From assembly GCA_045532145.1 (NCBI GenBank), contig JAZSFJ010000160.1:1-6519 (forward strand): a stretch of DNA of 6,519 bases, read 5' to 3'. Positions within the stretch are counted from its first letter, which is position 1. Every line of letters starts with the position of its first letter. This stretch comes from SIG459 sp045532145 (lineage in GTDB: Bacteria; Bacillota; Clostridia; Oscillospirales; Oscillospiraceae). Shown here piece by piece: positions 1 to 4,629 of this stretch. The notes below the pieces were generated by a model. It was not told the origin of the DNA and did not search any database. It saw only the letters and a program-made list of their open reading frames with translations. The position numbers and the translations under genes are program-made.

Positions 1-130
1 TTCCCTAAGATAAGATCTCCCATCTCTTCGGAGAGTAAGGGTCGACGTAGACTATGTCGTTGATAGGTCGGAGGTGTAAGCACGGTAACGTGTTCAGCTG
101 ACCGATACTAATAACCCGAGGGCTTGACCT
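1..130 (+). rRNA. rrl: 23S ribosomal RNA, 3' end (partial)
   Basis: This is the last ~130 nt of 23S rRNA; the rest lies left of the window. It is recognised from the conserved 3' terminal domain, including the GACTATGTCGTTGATAGG, GGTGTAAGCACGG and CGATACTAATAACCCGAGGG blocks, and from the terminal GGCTTGACCT, which matches the bacterial 23S 3' end that pairs with the 5' end of the molecule. The exact 3' end is uncertain by a few bases. The spacer that follows (131-205) contains GTTCAGTTTTGAGGG, of a type commonly seen downstream of Firmicutes 23S genes, and no other gene. Confidence 0.95.
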
Positions 131-205
131 ACAATGAATAATGCAGGCATGCCTTACTTACGAAGGCTTCACTTTGTTCAGTTTTGAGGGTGCAGTTACC
201 AAAAT

Positions 206-280
206 GGCCCCTTGGTCAAGCGGTTAAGACGGCGGCCTCTCACGCCGCAAACAGGAGTTCGATTCTCCTAGGGGTCACCA
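206..280 (+). tRNA. tRNA-Glu (anticodon CUC)
   Basis: A complete 75-nt tRNA. The acceptor stem GGCCCCT pairs with AGGGGTC (one G.U), the discriminator is A and CCA is encoded. The anticodon stem GCGGC/GCCGC holds the loop CTCTCAC, so the anticodon is CUC and reads GAG. The body closely resembles bacterial tRNA-Glu. It lies between 23S and 5S rRNA, so it should be cut from the rRNA precursor. Confidence 0.95.
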
Positions 281-285
281 TATAT

Positions 286-361
286 GCACCTTTAGCTCAG
301 TTGGTAGAGCACCTGACTCTTAATCAGGGTGTCCAGGGTTCGAGTCCCTGAAGGTGTACCA
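286..361 (+). tRNA. tRNA-Lys (anticodon CUU)
   Basis: A complete 76-nt tRNA. The acceptor stem GCACCTT pairs with AAGGTGT (first pair G.U), the discriminator is A and CCA is encoded at 359-361. The anticodon stem CCTGA/TCAGG holds the loop CTCTTAA, giving CUU, which reads AAG. Only three bases (362-364, a second CCA) separate it from the likely 5' end of 5S rRNA, so its 3' maturation and the 5' maturation of 5S are probably linked. Confidence 0.95.
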
Positions 362-364
362 CCA

Positions 365-480
<116 letters not shown>

Positions 481-486
481 ACAAAA

Positions 487-510
487 GAGCCTGAGTTAAT
501 TCTCAGGCTC
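487..510 (+). other. 9-bp hairpin between 5S rRNA and tRNA-Asn
   Basis: GAGCCTGAG, loop TTAATT, CTCAGGCTC form a perfect 9-bp stem. On the + strand it is followed by AAATA, not a T-run, so it is a poor intrinsic terminator for the rRNA operon; the tRNAs beyond it continue in the same direction. Read on the minus strand the stem is followed by TTTTGTG, so it could stop antisense transcription. A processing or spacer role in the precursor RNA is inferred. Confidence 0.6.
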
Positions 511-516
511 AAATAT

Positions 517-592
517 GCCTCTTTAGCTCAGTCGGTAGAGCACGCGGCTGTTAACCGCGGTGTCGTAGGTTCGAGTCCTACAAGAGGCGCCA
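517..592 (+). tRNA. tRNA-Asn (anticodon GUU)
   Basis: A complete 76-nt tRNA. The acceptor stem GCCTCTT pairs with AAGAGGC, the discriminator is G and CCA is encoded. The anticodon stem CGCGG/CCGCG holds the loop CTGTTAA, giving GUU for Asn codons. The T arm GTAGG/CCTAC is perfect. Confidence 0.96.
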
Positions 593-600
593 ACTAACGG

Positions 601-631
601 TAATGCCGTCACGTATGCCGTGGCGGCATTA
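601..631 (+). other. 13-bp hairpin between tRNA-Asn and tRNA-Met
   Basis: Positions 601-613 pair with 619-631 (TAATGCCG with CGGCATTA, then TCACG with CGTGG containing one T.G pair) around the 5-nt loop TATGC. The stem ends 7 nt before tRNA-Met. There is no T-run on either side, so it does not look like a terminator. A processing signal or rigid spacer in the tRNA precursor is the likeliest reading. Confidence 0.6.
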
Positions 632-638
632 CTTATAT

Positions 639-714
639 GGACCGTTAGCTCAGTTGGTAGAGCAACCGGCTCATAACCGGTCGGCCCGGGGTTCGAGTCC
701 CTGACGGTCCACCA
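639..714 (+). tRNA. tRNA-Met (anticodon CAU, probably elongator)
   Basis: A complete 76-nt tRNA. The acceptor stem GGACCGT pairs with ACGGTCC, the discriminator is A and CCA is encoded. The anticodon stem ACCGG/CCGGT holds the loop CTCATAA, giving CAU. The first acceptor pair is a normal G-C, which argues against an initiator tRNA. The body resembles clostridial elongator tRNA-Met, but a CAU tRNA modified to lysidine (tRNA-Ile2) cannot be fully excluded from sequence alone. Confidence 0.88.
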
Positions 715-731
715 CTTTTTCTTAAATATAC

Positions 732-807
732 AGGGGCTTAGCTCAGCTGGTAGAGCGGCGGTCTCCAAAACCGTAGGCCGAGGGTTCGATCCCTTCAGCC
801 CCTGCCA
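732..807 (+). tRNA. tRNA-Trp (anticodon CCA)
   Basis: A complete 76-nt tRNA. The acceptor stem AGGGGCT pairs with AGCCCCT, the discriminator is G (usual for bacterial tRNA-Trp) and CCA is encoded. The anticodon stem GCGGT/ACCGT holds the loop CTCCAAA, giving CCA for UGG. It is the last gene of the rRNA/tRNA operon; the terminator begins at the next base. Confidence 0.95.
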
Positions 808-841
808 AGACATCGCATGGAAACATGCGGTGTCTTTTTTT
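808..841 (+). terminator. Intrinsic terminator of the rRNA/tRNA operon
   Basis: AGACATCGCATG (808-819), GAAA tetraloop, CATGCGGTGTCT (824-835) form a 12-bp stem with one T.G pair, followed at once by a T-run to about 840. This is a textbook rho-independent terminator placed directly after tRNA-Trp. Confidence 0.95.
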
Positions 842-842
842 G

Positions 843-871
843 TTGCGATTATTTTTCCATAGTGTTATTCT
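843..871 (+). promoter_or_regulatory. Candidate promoter for the orphan gene at 898
   Basis: A -35-like TTGCGA (843-848) is separated by 17 bp from a -10-like TATTCT (866-871). It starts just after the operon terminator and would give a transcript start near 878, just before the ribosome binding site at 884. The match to consensus is moderate. Confidence 0.45.
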
Positions 872-897
872 GTTTTCAGAATCAGGAGGTGTTTTTC

Positions 898-1389
898 TTG
901 GAGGAAAAAGAGTATCTTCATGTTGAAAACGATGACAAAATGCTGACGCTCCATGATTGCTTTGCTGATCGTATTAGTTTTGAAGACGGTATTCTTACGT
1001 TTTACTTTAGTGATGGGTTTTGGATTTCTTCAAATCATCCTGATAATTCATTCAATAATACTGTCAGAACTGATGCGTCTGAGGTACGTTTCATGCTTTT
1101 GGATGGAGATGAGTGCGATGCCAGAATCTATGTTCATTCGCTTCGCGTACGCAGACCTATGCTCAAGTATTTACGCAGTGAAATTCGTCTTTATGATTTT
1201 ATCAGGAATGTCAACAGCGGTAAGTTTCGCTTGGAATTTCTTTACCTCTATAAGGGTTATAATTCTTATTTCTTTGAATGTTGGCTATGGCAAAGCAAGA
1301 AACCCTATCATAGAGAATGTCAGCTCACTATTGATGCCAGCGGTGTATGTTATCATTGGAACAAGCTGCGTCCAGAGTGTCCTTGGTAA
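898..1389 (+). CDS. Hypothetical protein, TTG start, 163 aa
   Basis: I do not recognise the function. The TTG at 898 is chosen because AGGAGG (884-889) precedes it at an 8-nt spacing. An in-frame ATG at 817 lies inside the rRNA terminator stem, and the ATG at 940 has no ribosome binding site. The product is small, soluble-looking and acidic near its N-terminus, with no signal peptide or membrane segment. It opens with a LHDC...FEDGILTFYFSDGFWI block (alternating beta-strand pattern) and is rich in aromatic residues; the C-terminal part has five Tyr/Phe-rich strands and ends with Cys-Pro-Trp. Such compact beta-rich proteins include many toxin-immunity-like and orphan proteins of Firmicutes, but nothing here proves that. 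The gene is AT-rich: the line 961-1020 has 20 G/C of 60, against 34 of 60 at 5281-5340 in glgP, so it may be acquired. It is convergent with the acetyltransferase gene, 32 bp away, and no terminator is evident between them. Confidence 0.75.
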   Translation: MEEKEYLHVENDDKMLTLHDCFADRISFEDGILTFYFSDGFWISSNHPDNSFNNTVRTDASEVRFMLLDGDECDARIYVHSLRVRRPMLKYLRSEIRLYDFIRNVNSGKFRLEFLYLYKGYNSYFFECWLWQSKKPYHRECQLTIDASGVCYHWNKLRPECPW

Positions 1390-1421
1390 ATGATCGGGTG
1401 AGGCAATCTCTCTGAACATCC

Positions 1422-1937
1422 TTATATTATTTTACTGATCCCGTACTGCTCAACATCGCAGATGCCTGTATTATTTACCCCGCCATTTTCAAACCTGCCC
1501 TCAAATATCATGCCGCATTTCCTCATAACGGCGCCTGAGTGGGGATTATTTACATCGTGTCTGGCAAAAACGCGACTGATTCCCGGCTGTGTGAAGAGGA
1601 AATCTATCACAGCTCCGAGTGCTTCGGCAGTTATACCTTTGTGCCACCATGGTCTTCCTATGCAGTAGCCAAGCTCTGCGCTGCAGCTAAGATTATCTAG
1701 CCCGACAACGTTTATGCTGCCAATGGGCTCATTAAGCTCTTTCAGAACCATCATCCACTGGAAACCTCCCTCATTTATCCAGCTTTCCACCACCATGCGG
1801 CTTATTTCAATGCCTGAGTGGGCGGGCCACGTGAGATAGCGGGTAACTTCCGGGTCGGATGCCCAGTTGCGGAACATGGGCTCAGCGTCATCTAAAAGTG
1901 GACTTCGGAGAATGAGTCTGTCAGTTTCCAGTGTCAT
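1422..1937 (-). CDS. GNAT-family N-acetyltransferase (RimJ/RimL type)
   Basis: A 171-aa cytoplasmic acetyl-CoA-dependent acetyltransferase. The N-terminal ETDRLILR (residues 4-11) followed by the acidic DDAE is typical of the RimJ/RimL-like (Acetyltransf_3) branch. The AELGYCIGRPWWHKG block (88-101), continuing ITAEAL, is the beta4/pyrophosphate-binding loop region; its usual WGKGYA form is varied here to WHKGIT. NNPHSGAVMRKCGM (130-143) is the conserved C-terminal Asn/Ser-Lys-GF-like motif. Length is normal for the family. The ATG at 1937 is supported by GGAGG (1947-1951) at 9 nt. The gene starts 16 nt after the methyltransferase stop, so the two are almost surely co-transcribed. The substrate cannot be told from sequence: members acetylate ribosomal protein N-termini, amines, peptides or antibiotics. 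Given the attenuator-like leader ahead of the operon, an antibiotic or other toxic amine is a plausible inference. Confidence 0.9.
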   Translation of the reverse strand: MTLETDRLILRSPLLDDAEPMFRNWASDPEVTRYLTWPAHSGIEISRMVVESWINEGGFQWMMVLKELNEPIGSINVVGLDNLSCSAELGYCIGRPWWHKGITAEALGAVIDFLFTQPGISRVFARHDVNNPHSGAVMRKCGMIFEGRFENGGVNNTGICDVEQYGISKII

Positions 1938-1953
1938 CCTTTTTTACCTCCTT

Positions 1954-2742
1954 TCATTCTTTTCGGAATATATCCAGAGTGTGGTTGGAATATCCCAGCA
2001 GGTCCACTCTCTCGCAGGTGGCAAAGTGGTATCGCAGATACAGCTCAAAGGTATCCTTGTCCATTTCGTCAAGTCTCGCTCTCATGTGGTTGGAGTAACC
2101 GTCTGTGGCAAGAAAATGCAGCTGCGTCACATCGAAATTGCTTCGCAGAGCGTCGATATCCTCTTTCCGGTGAAGCTCAAATATATCCCAGGGCTTTGAA
2201 AAGGTCTCAAAGCTCTCCGGGTCGAGCATGCAGTCTCTTATTAAATTATGTATCTCACCACGGCCGAAGCCATAGAGCAGTATGGAGGCATCTCCCATGC
2301 AGTAGGCGGCAAATACTACTCCTCCTTTCTTTGTAACTCGTATTGCCTCAGATAGTGCCTGCAGCTTCTCCTCCTCAGTGAATAGGTGATACATGGGACC
2401 TAGAAGCAGGGTGATGTCATACGTGTTGTCAGCAAAAGCTCCAAGGTCCTTGGCATTTCCTTGAATTATGCTTATTTCCTCTCCGGGCAGGGTATTTCGG
2501 CGAAAAATTTCTATATTGTGTTCCACAAGCTCTAGGGCGTCCACCTTATAGCCCTTGCGGGCAAAATGGTGGCTGTATCTTCCCGTGGCTGCGCCGATCT
2601 CGAGAATTCGCATACCGGGTTTGAGATAACTTTCGATGTATCTCAAAGTGGTGAGATACTCAACCTTCCCACGCCTGCTGCAAAGACGGGCATCCTCGTC
2701 ATAGCTTTCGTAATACCGGCTCAGAGCATTAAAGGTTTCCAT
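1954..2742 (-). CDS. Class I SAM-dependent methyltransferase
   Basis: A 262-aa cytoplasmic methyltransferase of the Rossmann-like class I fold. SAM-binding motif I is ILEIGAATG (46-54). The acidic residue expected to hold the ribose hydroxyls is E71 in VDALELVEHN. Motif II/III is QGNAKDL (94-100), and the post-motif YDITLLLGPMYHL (108-120) is the core strand. The C-terminal YHFATCERVDLLGYSNHTLDI is conserved, as far as I recall, in a group of clostridial methyltransferases of unknown substrate. The start at 2742 is chosen over the upstream ATG at 2802 because GGGAGG (2752-2757) precedes it at 9 nt and the upstream extension would run through the terminator hairpin. It is the first structural gene of a two-gene operon with the acetyltransferase. 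A leader ORF and a terminator hairpin precede it, suggesting inducible expression by antitermination. The substrate is unknown; small molecules or rRNA are both possible, though it shows no clear Erm-type signature. Confidence 0.9.
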   Translation of the reverse strand: METFNALSRYYESYDEDARLCSRRGKVEYLTTLRYIESYLKPGMRILEIGAATGRYSHHFARKGYKVDALELVEHNIEIFRRNTLPGEEISIIQGNAKDLGAFADNTYDITLLLGPMYHLFTEEEKLQALSEAIRVTKKGGVVFAAYCMGDASILLYGFGRGEIHNLIRDCMLDPESFETFSKPWDIFELHRKEDIDALRSNFDVTQLHFLATDGYSNHMRARLDEMDKDTFELYLRYHFATCERVDLLGYSNHTLDIFRKE

Positions 2743-2760
2743 ATTTTTATACCTCCCTAA

Positions 2761-2804
2761 ATAAAAAACAGTGCAAGCCAAAAAATCAGTTCTGGCTTGC
2801 ACTG
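2761..2804 (-). terminator. Terminator/attenuator hairpin ahead of the methyltransferase
   Basis: On the minus strand CAGTGCAAGCCA (2804-2793), a 12-nt loop, then TGGCTTGCACTG (2780-2769) form a perfect 12-bp stem followed directly by TTTTTTAT (2768-2761). This is a good intrinsic terminator, yet the methyltransferase ribosome binding site begins only 4 nt past the T-run and no promoter is visible between hairpin and gene. It therefore either ends pepD/leader transcription or acts as an attenuator for the operon. It is also followed by a T-run on the + strand (2809-2815), so it can work in both directions. Confidence 0.85.
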
Positions 2805-2832
2805 CGTCTTTTTTTGATACCTGATAATTATC

Positions 2833-2925
2833 CTAAAAAGAGTACGACAATGTCAGCCCGATATTATGCCAGTTCATAGGCATACCGGACTTGCAATGCA
2901 TTGCGATGAGGCAATAAACGGACAT
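2833..2925 (-). CDS. Putative 30-aa leader peptide of the methyltransferase operon
   Basis: A short ORF with unusually strong initiation signals. AAAGGAG (2934-2940) lies 8 nt before ATG (2925), and the near-consensus promoter places the transcript start some 20 nt upstream of that ATG. The product begins MSVYCLIAMHCK, has Cys at 5 and 11, four Met, a Met-Pro-Met-Asn-Trp-His run (15-20) and ends Ser-Tyr-Ser-Phe before TAG. It is too short for an enzyme and has no clear signal or membrane segment. It lies between promoter and terminator hairpin, 28 nt before the hairpin, as expected for a regulatory leader peptide whose translation controls downstream transcription. A free-standing micropeptide is the alternative. 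I do not recognise it with confidence. Coding status is inferred from the start signals and context. Confidence 0.65.
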   Translation of the reverse strand: MSVYCLIAMHCKSGMPMNWHNIGLTLSYSF

Positions 2926-2954
2926 TGTCGGTTCTCCTTTCAAAATTTTCTGCG

Positions 2955-2984
2955 ATTATACACCTGACAAGTGTGGCTTGTCAA
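2955..2984 (-). promoter_or_regulatory. Near-consensus promoter of the leader/methyltransferase operon
   Basis: On the minus strand a perfect -35 TTGACA (2984-2979) and a perfect -10 TATAAT (2960-2955) are 18 bp apart. Transcription should start near 2948, eight or so bases before the leader ribosome binding site. The -35 starts only 6 bp after the pepD stop codon, so this unit has its own promoter and does not depend on pepD read-through. Confidence 0.85.
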
Positions 2985-2986
2985 GG
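2963..2986 (-). promoter_or_regulatory. Inverted repeat overlapping the -35 box (possible operator)
   Basis: TGACAAG (2965-2971), TGTGG spacer, CTTGTCA (2977-2983) is a perfect 7-bp inverted repeat, extended to CC...GG with one bulged base. It covers the -35 box and most of the promoter spacer, a good place for a repressor. It also directly follows pepD and would fold as an RNA hairpin in its 3' end, but it lacks a U-tract, so it is weak as a terminator. Confidence 0.45.
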
Positions 2987-2990
2987 CAAA

Positions 2991-4424
2991 TTACTTACTT
3001 TCCTTCAGCACTTCAAGGACAAATTTCCAAACTCTCTGTACAGAGGAAATGGACATACTTTCCTTTGTGGTGTGGATATCCTTCATGTTGGGGCCGATGG
3101 AGACGCAGTCAAGCTCGGGAATCTTTGCGGAGAGGAGACCGCACTCAAGTCCCGCGTGGATAGCAAGGACCTGAGGCTCCTCGCCGTACTGACGGCGGTA
3201 TACCTCTATCATGCGGTCGCGGAGGGGGGAGTCGGCTCTGAACTCCCATGCGGGATAGTCTCCGGTGATTTCCACTTTGCCGCCCAGAACGCGGAAGGCG
3301 GCGGAGAGCTTGGTTTTCAGCGCCTCCTTGCGGCTGCCTACGCTGCTGCGAAGGGCGAAGGACATACGGAGAAGTCCCTCTTCCAGCTTCATTATGCCAA
3401 GATTCAGGGAGGTTTCCACAAGGCCGGGAATATCGCTGCTCATGGCTCTGATGCCGTTGGGCACAAGCATAAGAGCGTCGCAGACTTTCTGGGAGCTCTC
3501 GCCGTCCAGCACGTCAATGGCCGCGGAAGCCTTTATTTCTGCCTTTACGGTAACGCCGGGGTCGGTGTTGCGGTATTCCTTCTTGAAAATGGCGTCTGCC
3601 TTTTCCACAGCGGCGATAATCTCATCGGTTTCGCCTGCTACGACAGCCTCGCAGCGGAAGGGAATGGCGTTGTCGGCGCTACCACCGGCGAGAGAGACTA
3701 TGCGGAAAGAACCGGGGGCCATCATATTCAGAACTCTGCCCATGAGGATGTTGGCGTTGGCGCGGCCCTTGTCTATCTCCACGCCGGAATGGCCGCCCTT
3801 GAGACCGCTGATAACAATGCTGACGCTCTCGCATTCGGCACCGGTTCTGACGATGGGCAGGAAGCAGTTGGCTCTTGCGCCGCCTGCGCAGCTTACGGTG
3901 AAGATGCCCTCTTCTTCGGAGTCGATGTTGATAAGGGTTTTGCCCTTGAGGGGACTCAGGTCGATGCCTGCGGCGCCGTACATACCGGTCTCCTCATCCA
4001 CAGTGAGCACTACCTCGAGACGGGGGTGAGGGATATCCCCGGCGTCCAGAATGGCCAGAGCCATGGCCACGGCTATGCCGTCGTCGCCGCCCAGAGTGGT
4101 GCCGATGGCGTGGATATAGTCTCCGTCCACAGCCAGCTCAAGGCCTTCCGTGGTCATGTCCTTGCCAAGAGCGGGCTCGGACTGGCATACCATATCAATA
4201 TGTCCCTGCAAAATAACGGGCTCGGCGGCCTCGTAGCCGGGAGTGGCGGGCTTGATGATGATAACGTTGTTCAGCTCGTCCTGATAATGCTCAAGACAGC
4301 GCTCCTTTGCAAAGTCCACGCACCAGTCGCTGAGGGCCTTGGTGTTGCCGCTGCCGTGGGGGATGGAGCAGATGGTCTCAAAAATACTCATAACTGCCTT
4401 GGGCTCTATATTTCCTATTACCAT
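2991..4424 (-). CDS. pepD: Aminoacyl-histidine dipeptidase PepD (M20 family)
   Basis: A 477-aa cytosolic metallopeptidase that cleaves Xaa-His and other unblocked dipeptides during peptide use. The residues expected for the di-zinc site are all present: H75 with D77 (LQGHIDMV), D114 (GGDDG), the E144-E145 pair (VDEETG), D168 (NIDSEE) and the C-terminal H451 (MKDIHTTKE). They keep a constant offset from the Vibrio PepD residues I recall (H80, D119, E149, E150, D173). GGHSG (210-214) lies in the lid domain, roughly 200-390. Length is normal for the family. The ATG at 4424 is chosen because AAAGGAAA (4432-4439) sits upstream at proper spacing and the protein then begins like known PepD proteins; a longer in-frame start at 4481 lies over the likely promoter. 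Divergent from glgP; a separate promoter for the leader/methyltransferase unit begins just after its stop. Codon use is GC-rich, like glgP. Confidence 0.96.
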   Translation of the reverse strand: MVIGNIEPKAVMSIFETICSIPHGSGNTKALSDWCVDFAKERCLEHYQDELNNVIIIKPATPGYEAAEPVILQGHIDMVCQSEPALGKDMTTEGLELAVDGDYIHAIGTTLGGDDGIAVAMALAILDAGDIPHPRLEVVLTVDEETGMYGAAGIDLSPLKGKTLINIDSEEEGIFTVSCAGGARANCFLPIVRTGAECESVSIVISGLKGGHSGVEIDKGRANANILMGRVLNMMAPGSFRIVSLAGGSADNAIPFRCEAVVAGETDEIIAAVEKADAIFKKEYRNTDPGVTVKAEIKASAAIDVLDGESSQKVCDALMLVPNGIRAMSSDIPGLVETSLNLGIMKLEEGLLRMSFALRSSVGSRKEALKTKLSAAFRVLGGKVEITGDYPAWEFRADSPLRDRMIEVYRRQYGEEPQVLAIHAGLECGLLSAKIPELDCVSIGPNMKDIHTTKESMSISSVQRVWKFVLEVLKESK

Positions 4425-4469
4425 AGTCGTGTTTCCTTTCCCAAAAAGAACTTGATTTACATAGTATGA

Positions 4470-4498
4470 ATGGTAGCACATCCGGGGGATAATTGCAA
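4470..4498 (-). promoter_or_regulatory. Candidate pepD promoter
   Basis: On the minus strand a -35-like TTGCAA (4498-4493) is 17 bp from a -10-like TACCAT (4475-4470), giving a transcript start near 4463 and a leader of about 40 nt. A second option is TTGCAA at 4548-4543 with TATTAA 17 bp downstream (4525-4520). Neither is a perfect match. Confidence 0.4.
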
Positions 4499-4542
4499 AT
4501 ATAGACTTTTATACCGGCCTTAATACTTTAATAAAATAATAG

Positions 4543-4571
4543 TTGCAAAATCCGGCAGTATAGTGCATAAT
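4543..4571 (+). promoter_or_regulatory. Candidate glgP promoter
   Basis: A -35-like TTGCAA (4543-4548) is 17 bp from a -10-like CATAAT (4566-4571). This would start transcription near 4578 and leave a 5' leader of about 50 nt containing the small hairpin at 4584-4600. It is the best + strand promoter in the 205-bp gap between pepD and glgP. Confidence 0.55.
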
Positions 4572-4583
4572 ATTACAGATAGT

Positions 4584-4600
4584 CCATACGTTTGGTATGG
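4584..4600 (+). promoter_or_regulatory. Small inverted repeat in the glgP leader
   Basis: CCATAC, loop GTTTG, GTATGG is a perfect 6-bp inverted repeat lying just downstream of the predicted glgP transcript start and 20 nt before the ribosome binding site. It could be an operator for a sugar-responsive repressor or a weak RNA hairpin. The evidence is only symmetry and position. Confidence 0.3.
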
Positions 4601-4629
4601 GTAAGAATATATGTTAGTTAGGTGAAACA

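Noticed and set aside
523..813. Minus-strand ORF of 96 aa
   Set aside because: It is antisense to three tRNA genes; the RDSNPGPT-type sequence is a familiar spurious translation of tRNA complements.
817..897. Upstream ATG start for the orphan gene
   Set aside because: This ATG lies inside the rRNA terminator stem and has no ribosome binding site; the TTG at 898 follows a perfect AGGAGG.
953..1393. + strand ORF in another frame of the orphan gene
   Set aside because: It overlaps the better-supported frame almost fully and lacks a ribosome binding site; its hydrophobic content comes from AT-rich codons read out of frame.
1390..1421. Shared terminator between the convergent orphan and acetyltransferase genes
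   Set aside because: GATCGGG and GATCCCG look similar at first but are not complementary in the needed orientation; no stem with a T-run is present.
2743..2802. N-terminal extension of the methyltransferase to the ATG at 2802
   Set aside because: The extension would be encoded by the terminator hairpin, while the start at 2742 has GGGAGG at good spacing and gives a family-like N-terminus.
2833..2930. A known riboswitch class in the methyltransferase leader
   Set aside because: I compared the folded region by eye with the purine, SAM, TPP, THF, fluoride, ZTP and c-di-GMP consensus features I remember and found no match. The short ORF with a strong ribosome binding site explains the stretch better.
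2925..4469. + strand ORF of 514 aa
   Set aside because: It is antisense to pepD, which has all catalytic residues. The long open frame reflects GC-rich codon bias; the translation is Gly/Ala/Val/His-rich and family-free.
4425..4481. Longer pepD start at 4481
   Set aside because: It would place the likely -10 box within the coding region and adds residues not seen in PepD proteins; the ATG at 4424 has a good ribosome binding site.
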